NCBI GenBank assembly: GCA_017428585.1 | Contig: JAFRQN010000205.1 | Location: forward strand, 1 to 7,003 | Length of the DNA: 7,003 bases | Origin: Bacteroidota bacterium | Lineage (GTDB): Bacteria > Bacteroidota > Ignavibacteria > Kapaibacteriales > UBA2268 | Direction of reading: 5' to 3' | Shown: in pieces, positions 1-6,652 of the stretch | Numbering within the stretch: position 1 is the first letter of the stretch | Layout of the letters: each line of letters opens with the position of its first letter | The notes under the pieces: generated by a model | Seen by the model: the letters and a program-made list of their open reading frames with translations, nothing else | Databases searched by the model: none | Told to the model about the DNA's origin: nothing | Program-made: the position numbers and the translations under genes

Positions 1-1880
1 GTTTCGCTGGATATCATTCTATGTTCTTCTAATTGACTGCTTGTTTCTTTTAACTGCTGCGCTATATTTGATAATTGTTTTTGTATTTGCTCATGTTTTT
101 GCAGTATATTTTCTATTTGTTTTTGTTGCTGCCAATTTATTTCTTTTTTATCACCGTTTTTTCTTAATTCTTTTTCTACATTTTCAATATTTCGTTTTAA
201 TTGCTCTGTTTCTTTTTGTATTTGATTTAAATTAGTTAAAGCCTTTGTTTGATTATCGCTGGCTTCTTTTGATACTTCCTCCAGCGATGGAAGACGTAAA
301 TGCAATGTTTGCGTCTTTGCAGTTTTTGGTCCAGATACTACATCATTGTCAGCAACTTCAAAATAAAATTCATAAATATCCTCAGGCATGATGTCAAGTT
401 TATTTAAATCCCATATATATGAAATTTCTAAAGTTGAAATTTCTTTATTGTTTGTAAAAGGAATATTTATATTTCTATATTTTTTGTCGGGGTCTGAATA
501 TTTTGATGATAATAGTTTATATTTTAAGTTTAATCCTGAAAAACCATAGTCGTCAGATATATTTAATTTTACTGGCAATACTGCCTGTTCTGTAACTTGC
601 ACATCAGAAGTAGGATAAATTAAAGAAATAGTAGGTGAGTCATCATCTAACGCTATTACAGAGTATTTTATAGGATTATCATTTTTTAATCCTAAATCAT
701 CTGTCAATAAAAAATGATATTCGCCGTTTTCGTGTATTCTGAATCCGCCATACAATTCTGTTCCATTTATATTTAATGGATATTTTATTGTATCAATTTT
801 TGAAGCATTTACTTCTTGCTCATTCTTTTCAAAAATAATATAGGCATCTTTTAACTTTTTATTTGTTTTGATATTGAAGCTAACATAACTGCCTTTTAGT
901 GCAGTAATATCTGCTGTTTGTTCATCCAATGATGCTGGAACCATTCCTGTATAATTAGGATATTGAACTTTGCCGCTAAATGAACGAATTAATGGCTTGT
1001 CTATAATATTTATATGTGCAGTATCTGTTAAAACTAATGTATTAAGCCATGAGCCTGCACCATAAAAAGATATATCTTGCTTTAATGATGAAATTTCGTA
1101 TGAATATACATTGTTTTCACTGCGTTTTAATCTATATTCATCATAATTTTTTTGTTCTACTTCTTTTATATATAAGTTTATATATTCAGGTGCTTCACCT
1201 GAAGCATGTATTTCTATTTTTGTATTAGTACCACGCAAAATATCGTTGTATTTGCCAGAAATATATAGTTTATAAGGTGCCGGAGGAATAAATGATTTAT
1301 TATAGTTCACTAAACGATTAAAAGAATGGTTTAATCCATTAGAACTACTAATACTTATAAAACTGAGCAAAATTGCAAATAGAGCAAATAAAAGTATAAT
1401 TCTTGTGCGTTTTTTATTTATTATAACTTCAAAATTTTTATCTTTCGTTTCATCGTAAACATTTTGTATGTTTAGTTGAATTAATTCCTGTGATACTCCT
1501 TTAACTGCATCTGCATTTGTGTCAGATGATAGTTGTAAAGCATTACCTAATTTATCTTTAATGGTAGGGTAAAAATTACCAATTCTTAATGCAGTATCAT
1601 TTATAGATGGAAGATATTTTTGAACTTTTAATGCTCTTAGTATAGAAGAACCTGTTGTTAAAATAAATGTTGCAAAAGTTATAATTAATAAAGAAGCATC
1701 TAAAAAAGTACGAAATTTTGTATCGCCTTGTGCAAAATATTCTATTATAACTGCAATCAGAATTAAAATACAAAACACACCCAATGTCTTCAGCAAACCA
1801 TTTAAAATTAGATTTGCTGTTTCTTTTGTTCTTGTTGAATTAACTTTATTGTATAATACTTCAAAAATATCTTTATTCAT
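1..1880 (-). CDS. DUF4175 family membrane/coiled-coil protein, C-terminus cut by window edge
   Basis: This is an open frame of 626 codons read leftwards from ATG at 1880-1878, without a stop before the window edge, so the C-terminus is missing. It looks like the DUF4175 family, large proteins of unknown function found in Bacteroidota and relatives. Two hydrophobic segments lie near residues 29-49 and 60-82, and a third near 159-180. A Pro-rich stretch (SFIPPAPYKLYISG, about 197-210) then opens a long beta-rich, probably extracytoplasmic region. This region contains YPNYTG at about 307-312, DDDSPTISLIYP, and SDDYGFSGLNLKYKL, all of which fit repeated Ig-like modules of this family. From about residue 531 to the edge it becomes a Gln/Lys/Glu-rich predicted coiled coil. 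The start follows a 52-bp gap after the acyltransferase gene, with no Shine-Dalgarno. Family assignment is from remembered motifs; the role is unknown, with membrane anchoring and a scaffold-like build inferred. Confidence 0.8.
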   Translation of the reverse strand, partial: MNKDIFEVLYNKVNSTRTKETANLILNGLLKTLGVFCILILIAVIIEYFAQGDTKFRTFLDASLLIITFATFILTTGSSILRALKVQKYLPSINDTALRIGNFYPTIKDKLGNALQLSSDTNADAVKGVSQELIQLNIQNVYDETKDKNFEVIINKKRTRIILLFALFAILLSFISISSSNGLNHSFNRLVNYNKSFIPPAPYKLYISGKYNDILRGTNTKIEIHASGEAPEYINLYIKEVEQKNYDEYRLKRSENNVYSYEISSLKQDISFYGAGSWLNTLVLTDTAHINIIDKPLIRSFSGKVQYPNYTGMVPASLDEQTADITALKGSYVSFNIKTNKKLKDAYIIFEKNEQEVNASKIDTIKYPLNINGTELYGGFRIHENGEYHFLLTDDLGLKNDNPIKYSVIALDDDSPTISLIYPTSDVQVTEQAVLPVKLNISDDYGFSGLNLKYKLLSSKYSDPDKKYRNINIPFTNNKEISTLEISYIWDLNKLDIMPEDIYEFYFEVADNDVVSGPKTAKTQTLHLRLPSLEEVSKEASDNQTKALTNLNQIQKETEQLKRNIENVEKELRKNGDKKEINWQQQKQIENILQKHEQIQKQLSNIAQQLKETSSQLEEHRMISSE

Positions 1881-1932
1881 TGTAAATAATTGTTGTTATG
1901 ATTGTTTATTATTAAACATAAAAATCAAAAAT

Positions 1933-2517
1933 TTATATGTCAAAATCATCCATTTTTGTTTCTGTTTCTGATATTAGTTTAGTTATTTCTTCATTGCCTA
2001 ATTCTTTGGGTACAACAAAAGTATCAATAACTAAAATATCAATGCTTGTAAATGGCAGAGGCAAAACAAATTTATCCCAGCTTTTATTAAATATCTTCTT
2101 ATTTTTAATTTTGCAACGTAATAGTACTAATGGTGCTTGAGCTCTTTGCGATACTATAAATGCTCCTGCTTTCAATTTTTTTCTTGGACCTCGCGGACCA
2201 TCTGGAGTTATTAGTATTGTTTCTTTCCCACCATAATCAATCATTTTCTTTAGAACCATTGTTTTATTTTTTGAAGAAGATCCTCGTATCAATTTGTATT
2301 GAAGAATTGTTAAAAGTCTTGCAAGAATTTCTCCGTCTTTGCTTAAGCTAACTACAGCATTGAAGTTGTTTTTAGAAAAATACTGCCATACTGGCAGCAT
2401 TTCACCATGCCAAAAAGCAATTATGCTCGGTTCTTTTGGTAATTGTCCTTTTATATTAATTTTCCAAGTTTTTGCTATTATTTTGAGTAAATAAATTAGT
2501 ATTGTATATTTATGCAT
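1933..2517 (-). CDS. Lysophospholipid acyltransferase-like protein, DUF374 type
   Basis: This 194-residue protein matches the DUF374 branch of the LPLAT (PlsC-like) superfamily, whose members are thought to transfer acyl groups to lipid acceptors at the inner membrane. Visible blocks in order are a hydrophobic N-terminus (about 5-15), FWHGE (35-39) at the position of the catalytic His, SLSKDGE (57-63), RGSS (78-81), and TPDGPRGPR (104-112). The spacing between blocks is normal for the family. The classical PlsC HX4D motif is not present in its standard form; FWHG(E/Q) is the DUF374 version. The acceptor cannot be told from sequence; lipid A-type or phospholipid acylation are both possible. 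In-frame TAA and TGA lie just upstream, so ATG at 2517 is the only sensible start; there is no Shine-Dalgarno. The N-terminus is slightly short compared with relatives. The DUF4175 gene follows 52 bp downstream on the same strand, probably cotranscribed. Confidence 0.85.
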   Translation of the reverse strand: MHKYTILIYLLKIIAKTWKINIKGQLPKEPSIIAFWHGEMLPVWQYFSKNNFNAVVSLSKDGEILARLLTILQYKLIRGSSSKNKTMVLKKMIDYGGKETILITPDGPRGPRKKLKAGAFIVSQRAQAPLVLLRCKIKNKKIFNKSWDKFVLPLPFTSIDILVIDTFVVPKELGNEEITKLISETETKMDDFDI

Positions 2518-2549
2518 TATAAAAAAATAATCTATATTATTTCATTATA

Positions 2550-2580
2550 CAAATATAATAAAAAAATTTTTTGTTATAAA
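2550..2580 (-). promoter_or_regulatory. Candidate Bacteroidota-type promoter for the acyltransferase/DUF4175 unit
   Basis: On the minus strand, TATATTTG (2557-2550) is a full match to the -7 element TAnnTTTG. Nineteen bases upstream is TTTA (2580-2577), a 3/4 match to the -33 TTTG. Transcription would begin near 2545-2543, about 30 nt before the acyltransferase ATG. The box is followed by TATAATGAAAT, very like the sequence after the rng promoter box. The surrounding DNA is almost pure A/T, so chance matches are a real concern. Confidence 0.4.
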
Positions 2581-2600
2581 AATAAATATCATTATAGTTT

Positions 2601-2718
2601 TTTATAAATTATATATGTTTATAAATTTAAAAAATAAAAAATTTGAAACCTTATTATTTATTTTTATTTTTGTATAATATGAAATTATTTTATAAATTAA
2701 ATTATAATGTTATAAATT
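2601..2718. repeat. Four copies of TTATAAATT around the rng promoter
   Basis: The 9-mer TTATAAATT occurs at 2602-2610, 2619-2627, 2690-2698 and 2710-2718. Copies one and three extend to TTTATAAATTA. A fifth, shorter match, TATAAAT, is at 2734-2740. The TTTATAAA core is palindromic. Copies fall as two close pairs (17 and 20 bp apart) on either side of the candidate promoter at 2642-2672. They may be operator-like, or simply a by-product of extreme A+T content. Confidence 0.35.
2642..2672 (+). promoter_or_regulatory. Bacteroidota-type promoter upstream of rng
   Basis: TTTG (2642-2645) is followed by exactly 19 bases and then TATTTTTG (2665-2672), matching the Bacteroidota housekeeping pattern TTTG-N19-TAnnTTTG at both elements. 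Transcription would start near 2677-2680, giving an 85-90 nt leader before rng. TATAAT follows directly at 2673-2678, so an alternative reading is an extended -10 (TG-TATAAT), but then no -35 lies at normal spacing. This would drive rng and, by read-through, dxr and lgt. Confidence 0.55.
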
Positions 2719-2726
2719 ATAAAATA
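2686..2726 (+). promoter_or_regulatory. All-A/T hairpin in the rng leader
   Basis: TATTTTATAA (2686-2695) pairs perfectly with TTATAAAATA (2717-2726). After one A-A mismatch the stem continues with TTA (2697-2699) and TAA (2713-2715), giving 13 base pairs around a loop at 2700-2712. It lies in the predicted 5' leader, about 40 nt before the rng start codon, and includes two TTATAAATT copies. Because every pair is A-U the structure would be weak. It is not followed by a T-run, so it is not a terminator. Confidence 0.3.
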
Positions 2727-2765
2727 TCTCTTCTATAAATAGAATTGTAGAATATAACTTAGAAT

Positions 2766-4439
2766 ATGAGAAAAGAAATAATTATAAATTCAGCAATTAA
2801 TGAAGTAAGGGTTGCTATAACAGAGGAAGGACATTTAGCAGAATTTTTTATAGAAGTACCAGAAAGAGAAAAGCTTTTAGGAAATATATATTATGGGAAA
2901 ATTAGCAAAATTGCTACAGGTATAAATGCTGCGTTTGTTAATATTGGACTTTCACAGGATGCTTTTTTGCATTTCTCAGATGTAGATGATACAAATATAA
3001 ATAGTTTGGACAACCAACTTGATATTGTAGATCATGCTGACGAACAAAATTATGATTTTAGTAATAGTACAGAAGAAATAACAGAAGACAATAATGAAGA
3101 TTTTTATGATAAAGAATTAAACAGTAAACAAATTATAAAACCTTCTGATGTAGGTAATGTTACTAAACAATTTACTATTTTTGAAACTAAGCGTTCTGGA
3201 AATGTAGTTATTGATTTACAGGAAAATAAAGAAGTTCTTGTACAGGTTGTAAGAGAAGCATATTCTCATAAAGGTATGAAAGTATCTACTAAAATTACTT
3301 TGCCAGGACGTTATGTAGTTCTTTTGCCATTTGAGAAAACAATAGGAGTATCAAGGAAAATTCAGCATAAAGCAGAAAGACGTCGATTATTTAATCTTGC
3401 AAAAAAAGCATTGCCAGAAGGCTTTGGATGTATAATTCGTACAGCTTCACTGGGAAAAAGTTTAGATGAACTTATAGCTGATTGGGAGAATTTGCTTGTT
3501 ACATGGAAAAATATTGAAGAAAAAATTGAGGTTGCAAGACAAATGCAGCAACCAATGCTGGTTTATCAGGATATGTTGCTGGCAGCGAGTGTTATTCGAG
3601 ATTATTTCAAAGATGATATTTCAAGGGTTGTTGTAGATTCTAAAAAGTTATATACAAATATTATTGAATATCTAAAGAATAATTCTCCTAATTTAGTTGA
3701 TAAAGTTGAATTATATACAGGCAGTCTGCCTATTTTTGAGGTGCTGGGAATTGAAAAAGAACTGCATAGAACCAATAAACGTGTTTTATCTTTAATGAGC
3801 GGAGGTGATATTGTTATAGAAAAAACTGAAGCTCTAACTGTAATTGATGTAAATTCAGGACGTTCAGTCGAAACAGATCAAGAAAAAAATGCAGTTCGTA
3901 CAAATTTAGAAGCAGCATTGGAAATAGCACGTCAATTACGGCTGCGTGATATTGGCGGAATTATAATAGTTGACTTTATTGATATGAAGAAAGCGGAAAA
4001 TCGTCGAAAAGTATTTAATTTAATGAAAAATGAGGTAAGAGCTGATAGAGCAAAAATAGTTGTTTATCCTTTAACTCAATTAGGATTAATGCAAATAACA
4101 AGACAACGCATTAATCAAAACTTAGGTGAAAAAGTCAGTGATATCTGTCCAATGTGTGCAGGTTTGGGCCGTATACCTTCTAAATCAGAATTATTAAACT
4201 CTATAGAAAAATGGCTCAAAAATTTTAGAGCGCGTTCTAATGAATTTAAAATTACTTTATTGGTACATCCACAAATTGCAGAGTACTTGACAGAAGGACA
4301 AATGACTATTGTTTCGAGATTAATGATTAAATATTTTATTAAAATCAGCGTTCAGCAAAATGATTCAATAAATATTGACAAATTTAGGGTAATATCAGAC
4401 AGGAAACAGAAAGATATTACTAATGAATACATGAATTAG
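2766..4439 (+). CDS. rng: Ribonuclease E/G family endoribonuclease
   Basis: This is a 557-residue RNase E/G, the single-strand endonuclease that matures rRNA and tRNA and starts mRNA decay, acting as a Mg-dependent oligomer in the cytoplasm. An N-terminal S1 RNA-binding region spans about residues 36-175 (GNIYYGKISKI; GINAAFVNIGLSQDAFLHFSD). The 5'-end sensor region includes IIRTAS (223-228). The DNase I-like catalytic core carries TVIDVNSGR (358-366, Asp360) and IVDFIDM (401-407, Asp403), which align with the two metal-binding Asp of E. coli RNase E. CPMC (461-464) is the Zn-link. The C-terminal small domain ends at 557, with no degradosome scaffold. The S1 domain holds an Asp/Glu/Asn-rich insert at about 74-130 that makes the protein longer than a minimal RNase G. 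ATG at 2766 fits the family N-terminus (MRKEIIINS); there is no Shine-Dalgarno. It probably heads the rng-dxr-lgt unit. Confidence 0.95.
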   Translation: MRKEIIINSAINEVRVAITEEGHLAEFFIEVPEREKLLGNIYYGKISKIATGINAAFVNIGLSQDAFLHFSDVDDTNINSLDNQLDIVDHADEQNYDFSNSTEEITEDNNEDFYDKELNSKQIIKPSDVGNVTKQFTIFETKRSGNVVIDLQENKEVLVQVVREAYSHKGMKVSTKITLPGRYVVLLPFEKTIGVSRKIQHKAERRRLFNLAKKALPEGFGCIIRTASLGKSLDELIADWENLLVTWKNIEEKIEVARQMQQPMLVYQDMLLAASVIRDYFKDDISRVVVDSKKLYTNIIEYLKNNSPNLVDKVELYTGSLPIFEVLGIEKELHRTNKRVLSLMSGGDIVIEKTEALTVIDVNSGRSVETDQEKNAVRTNLEAALEIARQLRLRDIGGIIIVDFIDMKKAENRRKVFNLMKNEVRADRAKIVVYPLTQLGLMQITRQRINQNLGEKVSDICPMCAGLGRIPSKSELLNSIEKWLKNFRARSNEFKITLLVHPQIAEYLTEGQMTIVSRLMIKYFIKISVQQNDSINIDKFRVISDRKQKDITNEYMN

Positions 4440-4457
4440 TTTACGTTATATTCAAGT

Positions 4458-4475
4458 TAAATTTGTATTAATTTG
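4458..4475 (+). promoter_or_regulatory. Possible promoter box within the rng-dxr gap, with a tandem 10-bp repeat
   Basis: TAAATTTG (4458-4465) matches TAnnTTTG. ATTTGTATTA then occurs twice in a row (4461-4470 and 4471-4480), making a second TTTG at 4472-4475 with the same downstream sequence as the rng promoter (TTTGTATTATATGAAAT). There is no convincing -33 TTTG at proper distance for either box. If active, it would give dxr its own nearly leaderless transcript in addition to read-through from rng. Confidence 0.25.
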
Positions 4476-4486
4476 TATTATATGAA

Positions 4487-5650
4487 ATGAGTATGAAAAA
4501 ACGAAAAATATGTATACTGGGTGCAACAGGATCTATTGGTACACAAAGCTTAGATATAGTCCGAAAAAAAAGAGATTTATTTGAAGTACAAACATTAACT
4601 ACTAATGTAAATATTGAATTGCTTGAAAAACAATGTGTTGAATTTAATCCAAAGAATGTAGTAATTTCTGATTTAAATTCTTATAATAGGTTTAAGGAAA
4701 TAACAACATTTAAGGGCAATATTTTGTTTGGTACAGATGCATTGCAGCAAGTTGCATCTGATAAAGAATGCGATCTTATTATATCATCTTTGGTAGGATT
4801 TGCAGGAGTACTGCCTACGCTGCGAGCAATAGAAGCAGGTATAGATGTTGCTATTGCTAATAAAGAAACGCTTGTTAGTGCAGGAAAAATCATTACAGAT
4901 GCAGCGAAAAAGAATAATGTTAATTTACTGCCTATTGACAGTGAACATAATGCTATTTTGCAGTCTATTGTTGGTGAGAAAAAAACTTATATTGAAAAAT
5001 TAATACTTACAGCAAGCGGCGGCCCTTTCTTCAATCTGGATAAATCATTATTTAGTTCGATTACAACACAACAAGCTTTAAATCATCCAAATTGGAAAAT
5101 GGGGAACAAGGTTACAATTGATTCTGCTACGATGATGAATAAAGGCTTTGAAGTAATGGAAGCATATTGGTTGTTTGGTATAGATATTAATAGAATAGAT
5201 GTTTTAATTCATCCTCAATCAATAATTCATTCTTTAGTACAATTTATTGACGGTTCTGTAAAAGCTCAATTAGGTATGCCTGATATGAGGATTCCTATTT
5301 CATTTGCACTAAATTATCCTAATAGATTCTATTTTGATTTTAAACGTTTAGATTTATCAGAAATATGCAATTTGCAATTCTTTAAGCCTGATTTGGAGAA
5401 ATTTGTATGTTTAAAAATAGCTTTTGAAGCTATAAAAAAAGGTGGAAATTGTCCTGCTATAGTAAATGCTGCTAATGAAATTGCTGTAAATGCTTTTATT
5501 AGTGAGAAAATAAAGTTTATAGATATTCCTAAATATATTGAATTAGCATTACAGTCTATTAATTTTATAGATAATCCAAGTTTAGATGATATTCTTGAAA
5601 CAGATAGAGAAACAAGAGCCTATTTAATAGGCAAAAGTAAAACTATATAA
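4487..5650 (+). CDS. dxr: 1-deoxy-D-xylulose 5-phosphate reductoisomerase (MEP pathway)
   Basis: This 387-residue enzyme converts DXP to 2-C-methyl-D-erythritol 4-phosphate with NADPH, the committed step of the MEP isoprenoid pathway in the cytosol. The Rossmann NADPH motif GATGSIG is at 12-18 and IANKETLVSAG at 123-133. The metal ligands Asp151 and Glu153 lie in PIDSEHNA (149-156), and Glu222 in MNKGFEVMEA (217-226). The substrate-binding TASGGPF (175-181), the flexible loop HPNWKMG (200-206) and the block HPQSIIHSLVQFIDGS (242-257) are all present. The length is close to the 398 residues of the E. coli enzyme and no key residue is missing. ATG at 4487 (MSMKKRK) is used; ATG at 4493 (MKKRK) fits the family equally well. 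No Shine-Dalgarno is seen at either. The gene lies 47 bp after rng with no terminator between, suggesting cotranscription. An ATG-AAA-TGA triplet set at 4482-4490 overlaps the start. Confidence 0.97.
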   Translation: MSMKKRKICILGATGSIGTQSLDIVRKKRDLFEVQTLTTNVNIELLEKQCVEFNPKNVVISDLNSYNRFKEITTFKGNILFGTDALQQVASDKECDLIISSLVGFAGVLPTLRAIEAGIDVAIANKETLVSAGKIITDAAKKNNVNLLPIDSEHNAILQSIVGEKKTYIEKLILTASGGPFFNLDKSLFSSITTQQALNHPNWKMGNKVTIDSATMMNKGFEVMEAYWLFGIDINRIDVLIHPQSIIHSLVQFIDGSVKAQLGMPDMRIPISFALNYPNRFYFDFKRLDLSEICNLQFFKPDLEKFVCLKIAFEAIKKGGNCPAIVNAANEIAVNAFISEKIKFIDIPKYIELALQSINFIDNPSLDDILETDRETRAYLIGKSKTI

Positions 5651-5701
5651 TTTTAATCATTATTCTATTTTTTTTATCATTTATAGATTTTGTATATAGA
5701 T

Positions 5702-6505
5702 ATGAACTTTTTATTATATTTAAGGTGGAGCGTATCTCCAGAAATACTGCATTTTGGCAATATTTCTGTTAGATGGTATGGTTTATTATTTGCATTGACT
5801 TTTATTGTTGGTTATGAAATATTAGCATATATATTTAGAAGAGAGAATGTAGATGTTAAAAAATTAGACGTATTAACAATATATATTGTTCTTGGTACTG
5901 TTATTGGAGCAAGATTAGGACATTGCTTGTTTTACAGTCCATCATATTATTTAAGCAATCCTATTGAGATAATCAAGATATGGGAAGGAGGATTGGCAAG
6001 TCATGGTGGTGCGATTGGAATTATTTTTGCTATTTGGCTGTTTGTTAGACGAGATCGAAGTTTTTCAATGTTATGGATTTTAGATAGGTTAGTAATTGTT
6101 GTAGCTTTAGGTGGGTTATTCATAAGGACTGGAAATTTCTTTAATTCAGAAATTTATGGTTTGCCAAGTACTGCTCCATGGGCAGTTATTTTTACTGCGA
6201 TTGATGAAATACCAAGACATCCTACACAATTATATGAAGGACTTGTATATTTTTGTATATTTTTATTATTATTTTCTATTTATAAAACAAAAGGATTTAA
6301 TAATTTTAAAAGTGGATTTATTTTTGGATTATTTTTTATTTTAACTTTCACAGCAAGATTTTTAATAGAATTTGTGAAAGAAGTTCAAAGCAGTTTTGAA
6401 TCAGGTATGGTTTTAGATATGGGACAAATTTTAAGTATTCCTTTTATTTTAATTGGAATATACTTTGTTTGCAGACCAGCAAGAAAGAATATTGGAAAAT
6501 CATAA
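5702..6505 (+). CDS. lgt: Phosphatidylglycerol:prolipoprotein diacylglyceryl transferase
   Basis: Lgt moves the diacylglyceryl group of phosphatidylglycerol onto the lipobox Cys of prolipoproteins, the first step of lipoprotein maturation in the inner membrane. From ATG at 5702 the product has 267 residues and about seven hydrophobic segments. Family landmarks in order are RWYG with Tyr26, GARLGHCLFY (69-78), GGLASHGG (96-103, His101), the Lgt signature RTGNFFNSEIYG (142-153, Arg142, Asn145, Glu150), HPTQLYE (173-179), ARFLIEF with Arg219 and Glu223, and MGQILSIP (240-247). These align with the essential Tyr26, His103, Arg143, Glu151, Arg239 and Glu243 of E. coli Lgt. An in-frame TTG at 5690 would add four residues (MYID), but ATG at 5702 is preferred. 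No Shine-Dalgarno is present. The gene lies 51 bp after dxr and ends before the terminator at 6560, making it the probable last gene of the unit. Confidence 0.97.
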   Translation: MNFLLYLRWSVSPEILHFGNISVRWYGLLFALTFIVGYEILAYIFRRENVDVKKLDVLTIYIVLGTVIGARLGHCLFYSPSYYLSNPIEIIKIWEGGLASHGGAIGIIFAIWLFVRRDRSFSMLWILDRLVIVVALGGLFIRTGNFFNSEIYGLPSTAPWAVIFTAIDEIPRHPTQLYEGLVYFCIFLLLFSIYKTKGFNNFKSGFIFGLFFILTFTARFLIEFVKEVQSSFESGMVLDMGQILSIPFILIGIYFVCRPARKNIGKS

Positions 6506-6559
6506 TATTAAATTTTAAAAGAATAAAATATATTTAATCAATAAATTAATTATAATTTT

Positions 6560-6597
6560 AAGGCTGCATTTAAGAAAATGAATTTGCAGCTTTTTTT
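6560..6597 (+). terminator. Intrinsic terminator after lgt
   Basis: GCTGCA (6563-6568) pairs with TGCAGC (6585-6590). Outer G-T and two A-T pairs extend the stem to nine pairs, around a 16-nt loop. A run of seven T (6591-6597) follows at once. It is the only G/C-rich stem in the A/T-rich gap, lies 55 bp after the lgt stop, and separates the rng-dxr-lgt unit from the VOC gene. Confidence 0.8.
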
Positions 6598-6652
6598 ATG
6601 AATAGTTAAATTAAGTATAGTAATAATAATCTATTGTTGAGTTTTAAGAAAA

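Noticed and set aside
41..235. Plus-strand open frame, 64 codons, rich in Phe and Leu
   Set aside because: It is the antisense of the DUF4175 coiled-coil region; its odd composition is simply the complement of Lys/Gln/Glu codons.
1903..1918. Inverted repeat TGTTTA-TTAT-TAAACA between the acyltransferase and DUF4175 genes
   Set aside because: A 6-bp A/T-rich stem without a T-run is too weak for a terminator and could easily arise by chance in this sequence; a small operator cannot be excluded.
1937..2351. Two plus-strand open frames (1937-2140 and 2160-2351)
   Set aside because: They lie antisense within the acyltransferase gene, whose conserved motifs are intact, and show no protein family features.
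2643..2678. Sigma70-like pair TTGAAA (2643-2648) and TATAAT (2673-2678)
   Set aside because: The spacing is 24 bp, too long for a classical -35/-10 promoter; TTTG-N19-TATTTTTG fits better.
4681..4893. Minus-strand open frame of 70 codons
   Set aside because: It is antisense to the NADPH-binding half of dxr, a complete and conserved gene.
6156..6344. Plus-strand open frame of 62 codons inside lgt
   Set aside because: It is an out-of-frame shadow of lgt covering the intact Lgt signature region.
6632..6639. TATTGTTG as a -7 box for the VOC gene
   Set aside because: It deviates from TAnnTTTG at one position and has no TTTG at the proper distance upstream.
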